A DNA stretch of 64,000 bases from Labia minor. Lineage: Eukaryota; Arthropoda; Insecta; Dermaptera; Spongiphoridae. This document shows positions 21,575 to 33,176 of this stretch, piece by piece; position 1 is the first letter of the stretch, and every line of letters begins with the position of its first letter. Under the pieces are notes generated by a model. The model ran no database searches. It saw only the letters and a program-made list of their open reading frames with translations, and was not told the DNA's origin. Both the position numbers and the translations under genes were made by a program. The stretch covers positions 9,078,491-9,142,490 of the forward strand of contig OY720345.1 in assembly GCA_963082975.1 (NCBI GenBank). Direction: 5' to 3'.

Positions 21575-22380
21575 CAAACGGAAACCAATTAAAAAAAAAT
21601 ATTAACTTACGCAGACTATTTAAATATTTAAGGAGATTCGGTAATTGCAATTAAAAAAAAAAAAATTAATCGAGACAGGAAAAGAGATGGGGTTTGAAAT
21701 TAATAGTGATAAGACAATATTTAGTAACAAAGGGGAATAATATTAACATACAAAACTTAATATATAAAATTTAGAAAAATTTAATGTAATCACAAAGGAT
21801 AATAATAATATTTGAGAAGAATTTAAATCGAGGTTGCATGGTTGTTGTTCAGGATAGGGTCACTTGGAGAAATGTGGTTGTTGGGGCCAAGAACTTTCGA
21901 GTTCCGTAGAGCTACAGAGATAGATAGAAAGATAGATATATAATATACAATAATAATCTAATCTGAGTGGGAAACGTCCACTTGGAAGACCAAGGACACG
22001 GTGGGTGGATAATGTGGGAAAGAACGTGAGAGAGATGGGAGAGGGTAAGAACTAGATGGAAGGTTGTGGCTCAGAATAGGAATACTTGGAGAGATGTGGT
22101 TGCTGCGGCCAAGAACTTTCGAGTTTCTTAGAGCCACAGAGATAGATAGATGAATAATAATCTATAATTAAGTTACTGAATAAATTAAAATATATTTTAA
22201 ATAAAAACTCAAAAAACAAATGAATGTTTTATGTATTATATTGATTGAATTAAAATGGATGAAAACCTTTTACATAGAGACTTCCAACGAAATACTATGT
22301 ATCACCTCGGGGGTACGCGGGTCAAAGCTCCCGTCCAGGTGTGAAGGGCGCCAAAGGCGGTCTGAGCAACTAGTAATATA
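21575..22380 (+). pseudogene. LINE 3' half, decayed (copy A)
   Basis: Fragments of a non-LTR retrotransposon reverse transcriptase. Near 21600-21650 a frame gives LTYADYLNI, a mutated YADD catalytic box, followed by a region matching copy B at 32.0-32.3 kb. Near 21967-22010 it gives GKRPLGRPRTRWVDNV with slips, the usual LINE C-terminal motif. The ending around AAGAACTTTCGAGTT and GAGCCACAGAGATAGATAG occurs twice, at about 21885-21930 and 22110-22150, so the tail is duplicated. The 3' UTR (ACGAAATACTATGTATCACC, then GGCGCCAAAGGCGGTCTGAG) runs to about 22375. Many frameshifts; dead. Confidence 0.7.
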
Positions 22381-22527
22381 ATAATATAATTGGTGAAAAA
22401 TCAAAAACTAATTAAACATTATGAAATTAAATAAAAATTTAATTGTAAAATTTTTTTCTATATTCATTTTAGTCGCTAATAATTATACATTTTAATAATA
22501 TTTTATTTATTTTATACTTTCCAAGTC

Positions 22528-23333
22528 GTTTTTACTATCTCCTCAGAGATCACGAAAATTTTCTATATTGAGATTTTGATGTTTTTATATGTTTTGAAGG
22601 TTCCTGAATCATTTTCACTAAGGTTCGGAAAATGTCTATATAAATATATATGTTTGTGTGTGTGTGTGTGTATGTAGACAAGATTACGCAAAACGGGTTT
22701 GAGCTAGAATAATGAAATTTGGTATACGGGCATTATTCAAAATTCGTAGTTTTCTATCCACATTTGAGAAATGTAGCTCAACCGGAAGAGGGTCATTACC
22801 TAACACGTTTTGATTTTTTTTTCCTCTAAAGCAGTGCTCCGCAACCGGTGTGACGCGGCACACTGGTTTGCCTTAAAGGAGATACATGAATATAAGAAAT
22901 TTATATTTTTTTGATTTATAATTATATTATATGCGGATTTCTAAGTTTCATTTGATCGCGGCGGCACACCTGTATCTCCTTTAAGGCAAACCAGTGTGCC
23001 GCGTCACACCGGTTGCGGAGCACTGCTCTAAAGTGACCGTAAAAATAAAGATGTATGTTTGATAATTTTGCACATGATTAAAAATTGTATAAAACTGCTA
23101 TATATAGAATTTCAGCTTGATTGAATCGCTGAAAATACAGGAATTAATTTTTTAACACTGCAAATCACGTGACGTGGTGCCATCAACAAAGAGCCAAACG
23201 CTGATTTAATAAATATTATTTATTAATTTTAATTTATAATTTATAATTAATTAAATTTAATTTAAATATAATATATCATGTTATTTAAATCCAATTCAAA
23301 TTGCGAGATAGTCGTGTGGAGACACTCCAGCTT
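22528..23333 (-). mobile_element. HINE-like repeat, copy 3, carrying a nested hAT MITE
   Basis: Reverse copy from TTTTTACTATCTCCTCAGAG to GTGGAGACACTCCAGCTT, with a (GT)n run at about 22655-22672. The MITE at 22832-23025 splits it between the CTCAACCGGAAGAGGGTC landmark and the CTATATATAG landmark. Removing the MITE and one TSD copy restores the family order, so the MITE is the younger insertion. Confidence 0.87.
22832..23025. mobile_element. Non-autonomous hAT MITE related to the 15.0 kb hAT
   Basis: A 194-bp element with about 55-bp perfect TIRs starting CAGTGCTCCGCAACCGGTGT. It is flanked by a perfect 8-bp TSD, CTCTAAAG, at 22824-22831 and 23026-23033. Its first 21 bases match the left end of the autonomous hAT, and it carries the same GGTGTG/GGCACAC subterminal words. 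It encodes nothing and would depend on a transposase such as the one at 16525-18381. Confidence 0.93.
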
Positions 23334-24103
23334 ATTTAATAAAGAAATGGTTGGTTTCCTTTGAAAATGCTAAAATGATTTTCAAAGCGAAAAATTATTT
23401 TTATTTAGAAATTGTAATAAGTATAATCGTTTTATGGAGAAGACACTAATCAAACAGACGATGGTTATTCTATGGTAAATATTAAGTAAATTTTTATTCG
23501 AAAAATAGCTCGGGAAGGCGAGATAGTAAAAAATTAAAAAAAAAAAGAAAAATCAATTATTTTGGAAATTTGAAACATGCTTGTTTTATTATTAATAATA
23601 TTCAATATGAATTTCAAACACACATGTTCGACAATATTTCCTTTTGTAATCATATTGATAAAGCTTCCCTTCCATGTTTTTCTTTTAATCTTTGACTAAC
23701 AAAAAAGTAATATTCGCTCAGTGAATGATTTTTTTTTTATTTAGCCAACTTAATTAAAATATTAGATCGACATATGGACATGATCAAAAGTGAAAATGAA
23801 AAAAAAATCAATGTCAATTTTTATTTATTTATTTATTTATATATAAATAAATAAAAAGCAATTTTTTTCGTTAATTACATGTATTTATTTAGATTGAAAA
23901 GAACAATAAAATAATTAATAATAAAAGAACATAAATAATGAAATATTTAAAATAAAAATATAATAATTAAATTTCCCATAGAATTTTTGATAATCTTTTT
24001 AAAAGTAAATTTAATAATATTATTATTAGTTATACACATACATAGAGATACAAACAAATTTCTTAAATTCAAATTTGAACTGATTTTGATTATATGTATG
24101 TAA
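23334..24103. other. Intergenic, no gene seen
   Basis: AT-rich, with a short CGGGAAGGCGAGATAGTAAA at 23513-23532 that looks like an isolated HINE-like right end. No gene. Confidence 0.45.
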
Positions 24104-24115
24104 TAGAATTGATAT

Positions 24116-24391
24116 TCTTCTTCTTAAGGTGCCGCCTCCGTTTCGGAGTTTGGCTATCATCATGACTAGGATAGCCTTAGAAGCTGCCCAGCCATGATAA
24201 TTTTTCTTGGGAATATTAATGCGGTGGTTTCCCGTTGCATTCCACATGTATAGAACCAGGAACTGACAGTTCCTGGAGCCGGAGGCAGCTGATATTAAAT
24301 TGAATTTTATTAGAAAAATGTGTTCTTAGTTGGAATCGAACGCCGACTTATGTAGAAAACTGCTACGCTACACTCTCGGCTAGCTGCCTCC
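24116..24391 (-). mobile_element. tRNA-derived SINE, family S3 (complete)
   Basis: Flanked by a perfect 12-bp TSD, TAGAATTGATAT, at 24104-24115 and 24392-24403. On the minus strand the head is GGAGGCAGCTAGCC, with A box TAGCCGAGAGTG and, 41 nt later, B box GTTCGATTCC. The body contains a short palindrome (AGGAACTGTCAGTTCCT). It ends CCGAAACGGAGGCGGCACCTTAAG with (AAG)n, a 3' end type shared with some LINEs, which suggests how it is copied. The 73-codon frame across it is incidental. Confidence 0.88.
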
Positions 24392-24403
24392 TAGAATTGA
24401 TAT

Positions 24404-24792
24404 ATTTAATCTAATTGATTAAAATATTGATAAATCGGGTAGTAGGATAATTAGTACATTAAAAATATTGATAAAGGTTTAAGAAATTAAATAATAAATG
24501 AATTTATTTAATCAAATTGGTCCAATTTATATATATATATATAGAGAGAGAGATAGATAGATAAATAGATATACTTAAATAAGATTTTGATTTTACTATT
24601 GTTTTAAATACCATTAAATATAAAAATAAAATTTGGAATAATAATAATATTTATTTTATAAATAATTAATTTTTTTCTACTTTATTTATAAATTTAAAAA
24701 TTACTTATATTAAATATTAATGATTTATTCTTCTTGACAAAATTTTTTGTCAGGGTGAAAAATGTTTATTTATAAGTTAATATGTATATCAA

Positions 24793-24824
<32 letters not shown>

Positions 24825-26682
24825 ATATTATAATATATTTTATATTTATATTGTATATTATTTATTTTATTTTGTATAACGTTTTGATATGTTCTTTGTT
24901 ATATTTGTATAAAATATAACTTGTTGAATTGTTGACGTTCTTCCACTTCATCAGCATTTTGGCCCCCTGATACGATGATTTCAGCTATAAATTTTATTTA
25001 TAGCATATTTTATATTAAAAATAATGTTGTTATTCATACAAAAGTCATAAACTAACATATTTTGTTGCATACGATAAGGGTGGTATATGCAGTGAATTTA
25101 CTAACAATGAGCTAGTTTTTTGGCATCATCTAAAAGGAAAAATCAATACATTGAATATAAAAAAAAAATTGAACAAAAATTTATAAATATTATATATTTT
25201 CATAAAAAAACAAAACAATATCAAATTAAACAATTTATATTTGATATATTTATCAAAGGATGGATTAACAATAATTTATTTAATCAAGATTGACTTTACA
25301 TGAATTGAAAATGAAAATTATTTTTAAAAATTAAAATTGACTTCTAAAAGATCCACCATATTGTTTTGAATTATAAGAGTGATATTCTCTACCAAAAAAA
25401 AAAAACAAAAAAAAAAACAGATTATGTATATAAAATTAATAATGAAGATATATGTTCCATTTTTTGTATGAATGTGTGATCTTTTAAGAATATTCAAAAA
25501 GAAAGTAATTTTATGATTTTTTTGATTAATTATAGTAATGATGTTATTTTTCCATGTTTCATTTTACATGTTTTTCTACTTCGGAATTGTAAATTGTTTT
25601 TTTTTATTTATTTAATATGTGTATGTATTTTTTCACAAACAAAATAATAATATTATTGAAATTAATTAAATAAAATATAAATATATTTGACCATTTGTTT
25701 AAAAAAAAAAAAAAATTAATTTCAACACATTTGAAGATAAATAAAATAATGTTAATAATAAATAAATAAAAAACTGTTGAAATATTGGAAATCAAATTCT
25801 TTTATTGAAGTTAAAAATCACCAACTCGAAGAAATTTTAGAATAAAAAAAATCAAATGTTGGCAAAAATAATCTGCTTTACCGCTATACATTTAATCACG
25901 ATTTTTAAACTTATAAAATTAAAAAAACAAAACAAAAAACCATTACTATTATATATTTTTTCGATTAACCAATAACAATAAAGTATAAAAAAAATTTTAA
26001 TGAATTGTAATTAAAAGAATAAAAAATGAAACCTGTGTGTGATGTACCTATATATTACGTCACTATTACTCTACCTCCTTTTCCCCCTATTAGTTTCATT
26101 ATCATCATCACAATCCCTTCGATTATAAAAAAATGATATATATATATATATCCTGAATATATATATAAATCCTGAATACTCACTTATATAATGTAATGTA
26201 TATATATCTGATGATTGTTCTGATTTACGATTGTATTTTGACATTTCAATGATAGATTTTGTAGATAAATCAGGAGTAAATTTTTTTTAAATAAAGAATA
26301 ATTCCTGTATTTGATAAATGGCTCTTGGGCACCACTCTCTACATGGTTTGTGGCAAATTGATTGATATTTTAAAATTTATAGCTATTTTTTTTAATTCTT
26401 ATAAACAAATGTTATATTATTTTTATTTTATTTTTTTTAGTTATATTTCTTAATTAACACATTTTTCTAAAAAAAATATTTAATATAAGTATTACGTATT
26501 TATTATTTTAATATTTCAATTCCATAATTAATATTATATTATTAAAAAATGCATTTAATTTATGTAAGTATATTTTATTTCCTTTAAATTAAAAAATTGT
26601 TTTTTAAATTTTTTTTTTTTTTTTGGTCTTTTAAAAAAATTAATATTTTAATTTTAAATCTTTATATTAAAAATTAAATAAA
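24404..26682. other. Intergenic, no gene seen
   Basis: AT-rich with (GATA)n near 24550-24570, a clean (GAT)n run at about 24794-24822 and several poly(A) tracts. A patch near 26040-26110 is pyrimidine-rich. Short frames are low-complexity. Confidence 0.5.
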
Positions 26683-26999
26683 ATAAATAATTAAAAAAAA
26701 AATAAGTTACAGTGTTTTATTTATAAATGCATTAAAAACTAGAAAATAATTTTTCTCTTAGCCTCAATAAGTATATTCTTAAATTAATTAACTAATTCAT
26801 TTTAATTCATTTAATTCATTTTAACTTTATTCAAAGTATCTAGACCATTGATGTTGAAGTGCTAAGTAGGTGACCATCGTACAACCCCATCATGAACAAG
26901 AATATACTTATTGAGGCTAAGAGAAAAATATTATTTTCTAGTTTTTAGTGCATTTATAAATAAAACACTGTAACTTAATTTTTTTTTTAATTATTTATT
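26683..26999. repeat. Long inverted repeat (arms about 98 bp)
   Basis: Arms 26683-26780 and 26899-26999 are near-perfect reverse complements, sharing GTTACAGTGTTTTATTTATA and CTCTTAGCCTCAATAAGTAT. The 118-bp centre includes AGTGCTAAGTAGGTGACCAT. It looks like a MITE or foldback element. The ends dissolve into A/T runs, so the TSD cannot be read. Confidence 0.65.
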
Positions 27000-27744
27000 T
27001 TATTATTAATCTTTTAGTAAATGAATTTTTAAGGTTTTAAGTTTTATTTGTATATACATGTATTTTGAGATTATAAATGATATTTAATGATGGGTTAAAA
27101 TTTATTAATTAAATTATTAATTAATTAATTAATTAAGAAAATGAAAACTTTTTTTATATTCATGTATTCTCATCCAAATCTGAAAAGTGTGCCAAGTTTT
27201 AGTTTGATTGGTTAACTGCAACTGTGTTAAAAATGAGTTACTAGATTTGAACAATACAGAAGGACAGACAACAAAGCAAGTTAAATAAAACACTAAAAAT
27301 ATATATACATACATTTTTAAAGATGTGCAGATAATATAATAATAATTATTATAAAATTTGGGTTTTTATAAATTTTTAAAGAAGAATTAATAATGAATTT
27401 TTCAGGTATCTACACTGCATATAATGATTAAATTATTTGATATATCATAAGAAATTCATAAATTAAAATTTAATTTCATATTCTAATAGACAAATAAAAT
27501 AATATTTTTATTATTATTAATTAGTTTATCATAAAATAATATTTTTTATCTAATAAGTTGTAAAATATCATATATATATAAAATATAAAATACAATATTT
27601 ATTTTAACTTCATTTATTTTTCAAAAATAATAAGATTATAATTATTTTATAAATTGAAACAATAGCCCTTGTATAATAATAATTATATCATATAATAATA
27701 GTATGTTATAATTTAAATAAGACTAAATCTATCTGCCTTAATAT
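27000..27744. other. Intergenic, no gene seen
   Basis: AT-rich. A patch at 27170-27275 (GTGTGCCAAGTTTTAGTTTG, then GAAGGACAGACAAC) has the flavour of a dispersed-repeat tail but no partner in the window. Confidence 0.4.
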
Positions 27745-27965
27745 TTAATATATCGATGATGGATTTGGCTTGAATCCGGATTGATATTCTCCTAATATTT
27801 CCTCTGCATATCCTCATAATTTTAATAAAATAATATTCGAGAGAATTTTATACGATGTCGTCAAAAGAGAAATTCCCCTGAAGTTATTGCAGTCCGTTCT
27901 ATTTTCCTTTTTTAAAAAGTGGAATGATAATTGCCTCCTGCCATTCTAATGGGATCCTTATTCCA
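27745..27965 (-). pseudogene. LINE reverse transcriptase fragment
   Basis: The minus strand reads, with few slips, IPLEWQEAIIIPLFKKGK, then a NFRGISLLTTSYKILSNI-type segment and YAEEILGEYQSGFK. These are the classical fingers/palm blocks (W..A.I.P.FKKG..., RGISL..T.YKIL, ...YQSGFR) of non-LTR reverse transcriptases. Only these blocks survive. It may belong to the same LINE family as the pieces at 21.6, 32 and 55 kb, which are downstream parts of such a protein. Confidence 0.72.
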
Positions 27966-28235
27966 TATAGAAAGTACTAACATATGCATACAAAATAATA
28001 ATAAAAATAAAAAGTTTTAATTTATTATAGGTAGTTATTATTATTATTAGCATCCTATTATTAAAATTTACTCTTTTAATAAATACACATTTTATTTATT
28101 TATTTTAATAGAGAAAAATTATAAATTTCAAATGATTTAATTTCCAAATAGATGGAAATATTAAAGTTTAAATTCATTTTTTAAACAAAAAAAAAAAATA
28201 ATTAAATATTTATTTTTATTACAGTAGATGATTTA

Positions 28236-28351
28236 CTTTTTACTATCTGGCCAGAGATAGTATTGCGATCACGAAAATTCTCGATGTTGAGATTTTGATG
28301 TTTTTATACGTTTTGAAGGTTCCTGAATCATTGTCACTAAGGTTGAGAAAA

Positions 28352-28404
<53 letters not shown>

Positions 28405-28856
28405 CAAGATTACGCAAAAACGGTTTGAGCTAGAATGATGAAATTCAGTACATGAGCATTATTCAAAATTCGTAGTTTTCTATCAACTTTTGAGAAATGT
28501 AGCTCAACCGGAAGAGGGTCATTACTTACAACGTTTTGATTTTTTTTCCTCTAAAGTGACCGTAAAAATAAAGATATATGTTTGATAATTTTTCACATGA
28601 TTAATAATTGTATAAAACTGCTATATATAGAATTTCAGCTTGATTGATTCGCTGAAATTACCAGAATTAATTTTTTAACACTGCAAATCTCACGCGCCAA
28701 CACGTGACGTGGTGCCATCAACAAAAAGCCAAACATGCGCTAGTTTAATATTTATTATTTATAATTTATAATTAATTAAATTTAATTTAAATATAATATA
28801 TTATGTTATTTAATCCAATTCAAATTGCGAGATAGTCGAGTGGAGACACTCCAGCT
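28236..28856 (-). mobile_element. HINE-like repeat, copy 4
   Basis: Near full-length reverse copy. It starts TTTTTACTATCTGGCCAGAG with the terminal hairpin (ACTATCT..AGATAGT) and ends GAGTGGAGACACTCCAGCT. A long (GT)n tract is at 28354-28400. Includes GCGCCAACACGTGACGTGGT and CTATATATAG landmarks. Confidence 0.9.
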
Positions 28857-29269
28857 AATTCTAATTTAAAAATGAAATTTGATAATATATTCGACTCGTT
28901 TGTTATCGTATTCTCTATCCTTGATGATTGATAAATTTATCGTTGAATCCGCTTTTCCAAAAGGTAAATATTCTCATTCGATTTGATTATTAAGTAACCA
29001 TTTGAATTAAAAATTATAATTCTATCATTTCCAATGACAATAGCTAAACTCAATTGACATATACAAATCTCTGCTAATTAGGATTAATAAATAAATAGAT
29101 TAGCTAAGCTATTAATCTAATATTAGGAAAAACTAACTAACTATTACTATAATAATAAGAATTTGATTATTATTTATTGTTAAATCAATGAAAAGTGTAA
29201 AACATTAAAAGTACTTTTTATAATTTTAATTTAATTAAATGAATAAATTCTTAATTATATATTGCTAAT
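28857..29269. other. Intergenic, no gene seen
   Basis: AT-rich without repeats or frames I can support. Confidence 0.5.
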
Positions 29270-29442
29270 AAGCTTAGTGTGCCGCGAGATTACAAGGCTC
29301 TTAAACTTTTTTTTCTAACCGTTTTTGGGACCACTTTTTTTCAATATGGTAAACTTTTACACTTATCTTTTTCCTTGTGTGCCGCCAAATTTTTAAACCG
29401 TTAAAAGTGTGCCGCGGTAAAAAAAAGGTTGAGAATCACTGA
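29270..29442 (-). mobile_element. hAT end fragment (CAGTGATTCTCAACC type)
   Basis: The right edge GGTTGAGAATCACTG reads back as CAGTGATTCTCAACC, a hAT terminus. Inside are GTGTGCCGC words at about 29274, 29378 and 29407, like the subterminal motifs of the intact hAT, though the family differs. The left TIR is missing. Non-coding relic. Confidence 0.55.
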
Positions 29443-29849
29443 TTTATTTATTTATTTATTATTTATTTGTAAATATAAATTGTTATTTTTGTTGTTATTA
29501 TTTTTTGCATAGTCTATTGTTTTTGTTTTTATTATTATATTCTAGTTATGTTGAATGGGGACCCCTTTACAGTCTCTTATTTAAGCGGTGACATTTTTTT
29601 TATTATTTATTCAACTATTTATTTATTGTATATATTGATTAATTTTTTATTGAATAGATTGTTTTTGATCTGAAAGGAAAATTCATTTTTTCTAAGTGAT
29701 CTACCCGGGGATTGTTGAGTCTGACACAATGGAATCGGTCTTTAAGTAACTACATTTTAAGATTTACAGAATGAAAAGTATAAAATAAAATTTAAACTAA
29801 TTGATTAATAACTTTTTTTTAAAAAAATAGAGAAAAATAAATATAAAAA
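29443..29849. other. Intergenic, no gene seen
   Basis: AT-rich. No feature supported. Confidence 0.45.
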
Positions 29850-30545
29850 ATTTTTATAAAATAAGTTTTTCTGATGGACTAAAAAGAATAAAATAATTTT
29901 TCTATATTCCTGACAAAGTTTATGGATGAATTGTTTCATATTCAACGAAAAACGTTGAACGCATTGAGTTTGATTTATTTATATGAAAAATTAAGTCAAA
30001 TATTTGTAATAATAAAAATTTTATTAAGCACATAAACTGACAAATTTTTTTATCAGGCAAAAGGTTATTCTATTGTTTTTTTTTTCCTCGAGGACATATA
30101 TAAAAAAGGATCATTTCTCTATGCCATTTGAGGGGAAACTTACCCCTCTTTTCATTGGCACTAAACCTGATTAATAAGAATTCATCATTAATTTTAATGC
30201 TATAAAAATTTTTAAAATCGTTCAAAATGAAAATCTATCCTGAAATCAATATTTATGTTTTAGAATCTGTTGAAAAAAAATTAATCAGAGCAATACAAAA
30301 GGAGTTAGTTACTAAAAGTAATTAATCGCTAATTAATTACAATTAATTAATTATAATTCAATTATATTTCTTCTATACCTTCTAGGAATCGATTGAAATA
30401 TATAAAAATTTATAAAAATTTTCAAAAGTCTATCTCAATAAAAAGTCGAGGAAAAATCGATTTCAATTTGTCAAAAGAGCGAACAGACAGACAGAGAGAC
30501 AGAGAGACAGACGCTAAGTGAAGTTAAGAAAAACGTTACAAAAAT
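29850..30545 (+). repeat. Dispersed repeat D3 (copy 1)
   Basis: Collinear with the reverse complement of 62590-63479. Shared landmarks in order: GACTAAAAAGAATAAAATAA, GTTTATGGATGAATTG, CTCTATGCCATTTGAGGGGA, AAAATGAAAATCTATCCTGA, and TTTGTCAAAAGAGCGAACAG followed by a (CAGA)n tract. No coding potential. The 3' (CAGACAGA)n and absence of TIRs would fit a non-autonomous retro- or Helitron-like repeat; the class is unknown. Confidence 0.75.
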
Positions 30546-31789
30546 TGTACTATAAAAATATGTACCAATTACATAACAGTTAGTTAAGATACAAGTAGAA
30601 AATATAAACACATGTAGAATTTTAATTCATTTTCTTTGGTTATTGATATAAAATTATAAGAATTTTATAATAATTTCGATATATTTTTTTACAAATTTCA
30701 ATTTACTAAAAAATATCTATTAGTTTTGAGTTGATCTTACATGTATTTTCTATTGAATAAATCATTTAAATAATTTAAATTAAAAATATACATACATTAC
30801 ACAAGTCAACTAAATTTCATTATAAAAATAATAGACAAAAAAATAATTGTGAAATTTCACATATGTTTTTATTATACTTGTATTAATAAATCTTAACTAC
30901 ATGTAATCTGTATTATCTATGATTCAAAAGTAGCTTTTAATAATTAATTACAACCGATTGATCTTGAAATACAAACACAAACGGCTTTAAATATGGATTG
31001 TGGCTGGCCGAAAACGGATTATAATGAATGGGATTAAAACAAAATTGATTTCATTAAATATAATAAATTATGATGATGTCAACCCCCCCTCCTCCCCCAC
31101 CTTCCTTTTCTCTCTGCAATCCCTACCTTCTATTCCTTCTCAACAGTCAAGACAATGAAAATAGATATCTATAAAATGGCATGTTTTTAAACTCTAGTCT
31201 CCCTACAAATTGCCTTTTCCTGAAAGCTTGAGACTAGTACGCGTATTAGGTCTTACGCCCCTACGTCCTTAATCCTCTCTAAAGCCTCCTCCCTTTCTGC
31301 ATTCCAATGCAAAATGCAAAAGCTCGATGGAATGATCTCTTAAGCTGTTTACGAACCCCAGTATAAAAATGTTCATACATCCCACATTTTTGAAATACTT
31401 TAATCTTATTTATTTTATTTTTTATGTTTTTTTTTTTTTAATCTAATTATCTATATATGTATGTATGTATGTATCATGTTTCAGTTTTATATAACATTGG
31501 AAATTTAAATAACTTAAGAATCAAGAAAATACCAAAACCAAAAAAAAATATTATAACCAAATTACAATAATAATTTATTAATCACACAATTTCATAAATT
31601 CAAATCTTTTAAAAAACTTAACAAGAAAACATTTAAAATTAAATAAAAAAAATATTTTGAAATAAAATTAAATTAATAATTTATTTTAATGCGTTATATT
31701 TATAAATTTCACAAATTGAATTTTTTTTTTTTAAAAATTCATTTAAGTATATATATTTTAAATCAATCTATATATAGATATATATAAAA
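30546..31789. other. Intergenic, with a C/T-rich island
   Basis: AT-rich except about 31080-31350, which is C+T-rich and unlike its flanks. The frames there are short and I recognise no protein. It could be an exon of an unknown transcript or just composition. Confidence 0.4.
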
Positions 31790-32513
31790 GTGAAATGTGG
31801 GTATGTTTAACAAAATATTTAGTAAGATAGAAAAACATTATTAAGACACAAAGTCTTAACATACAAAATGTAGAATTTGAAAATGTAGAAAAATTTAAAT
31901 ACTTAAATCAATTGTCAGAAACTTTCGAAATTCTGAATCACCAATTTTATTTAATTTAGCATTTGAGTATATGATTACACAAATTGGGAAAAAATCACTC
32001 GAAATGCAATTAAACAAAAAAATTCAAAAATTAGGCTAAGTAGACGTCTTAAATATTATGGGATATTCGGCAATTGCAATTAAAGATAGCATAAAAAAAT
32101 AATTGAGGCAGGAAATAAGATAGGGATTGAAATTAATAGGGATAAAACAAAATATTTAATAAGAGAGAAAAAACATTATTGAGTTTTAACATTACAAAAT
32201 GTAGAATTTGAAAATGTAGAAAAATTTAAATACTTAAATTCTGTAATTACAAAGGATAATAATATTGGATAAGAATTTAAATCGAGGTCTCAATCGGGTA
32301 ACGCCTATTATCATACAGTAAAAAGGCTTATCTCATCAAAACTTTTATCAAAATGGATGAAAATAGAAATATTTAAATTAATTATTTTGCCTGTTGTATT
32401 ATATGGGTGGTGGATGTTCTTGGAAGACGAAAGTAGATTTAGAGAATTTGATATTAGGATTGTTCGCAGCATTTAAGGACCAAAGAAAGATGAAATCACC
32501 GGGGTATGGCGGA

Positions 32514-33176
32514 CAGGGCCGCGACGTGGGTGCAAAGCGCCCGTGTGCAAATTTTTAAAAAGCGCCCCCTTTATCAATAGAACAATAAAAGCCAATAAAA
32601 CATTTAATTTTGAAAACTGTGTTTATGCATACAGAGGAATTTCTCTACATAATAATAGGAAATAACAAAATAATTAACTCATTAACAATAGAAAACAAGG
32701 TTAAATTTCTAGAACAATAAACATAAAAAAAATTCCAAAATGAAAACATAATACAATATGAAATTCTATCACAAAACTATACTTTTCGGATTCTTCGAGC
32801 CTTTGAAGCTACAAAACCTTTAATAATATCATATATTTCTAAGTTATCCATGATTTCATTTTCTATTGCTATCATAGAAAGATCTGTTAAGCGCTCCTGC
32901 GACAATGTCGAACGCAAATACGTTTTTATAATTTTTAACTTAGAGAAGCTTCGTTCACCCGAAGCTACAGTTACGGGCAATGTTAGAAAGATACGCAGTA
33001 AAACAAACAAATTTGGAAAATATATTTAAACGTGTCGTAGGATTCACGTCCACAATTATATTGATTAATTTTTAAAACACTTAAAATAAAATAAAAAAGA
33101 ATGGTCTGTTTGGCGCCCCCTACACCAGGCGCCCGTGGGCAGCGCCCACCTTGCACACGTGCACGCCGCGGCCCTG
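32514..33176 (-). mobile_element. Deleted hAT (ZMYM1-like) inserted in the LINE
   Basis: A 663-bp element with ends CAGGGCCGCGACGTG and, read from the right, CAGGGCCGCGGCGTG. It is flanked by a perfect 8-bp TSD, ATGGCGGA, at 32506-32513 and 33177-33184. Only the C-terminal dimerisation part of the transposase remains, on the minus strand. The long G+C-rich termini contrast with the AT-rich centre. It is an internally deleted, non-autonomous copy. Confidence 0.93.
32777..33010 (-). pseudogene. hAT transposase C-terminus, truncated
   Basis: About 77 residues. FLTLPVTVASGERSFSKLK matches the C-terminal hAT dimerisation block (P.T.A..ERSFS.LK, here with the catalytic-type Glu). RSTLSQERLTDLSMIAIENE is the next helix of the same block, as in ZMYM1-like hATs. 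The BED/TTF zinc finger and the Asp-containing core are absent, so it cannot be active. It reads opposite to the LINE in which it lies. Confidence 0.85.

Noticed and set aside
24320..24391. Functional tRNA gene on the minus strand
   Set aside because: It is the head of a SINE with a 12-bp TSD and a long 3' body.
24794..24822. CRISPR-like repeat array
   Set aside because: Plain (GAT)n microsatellite without spacers, in a eukaryotic setting.
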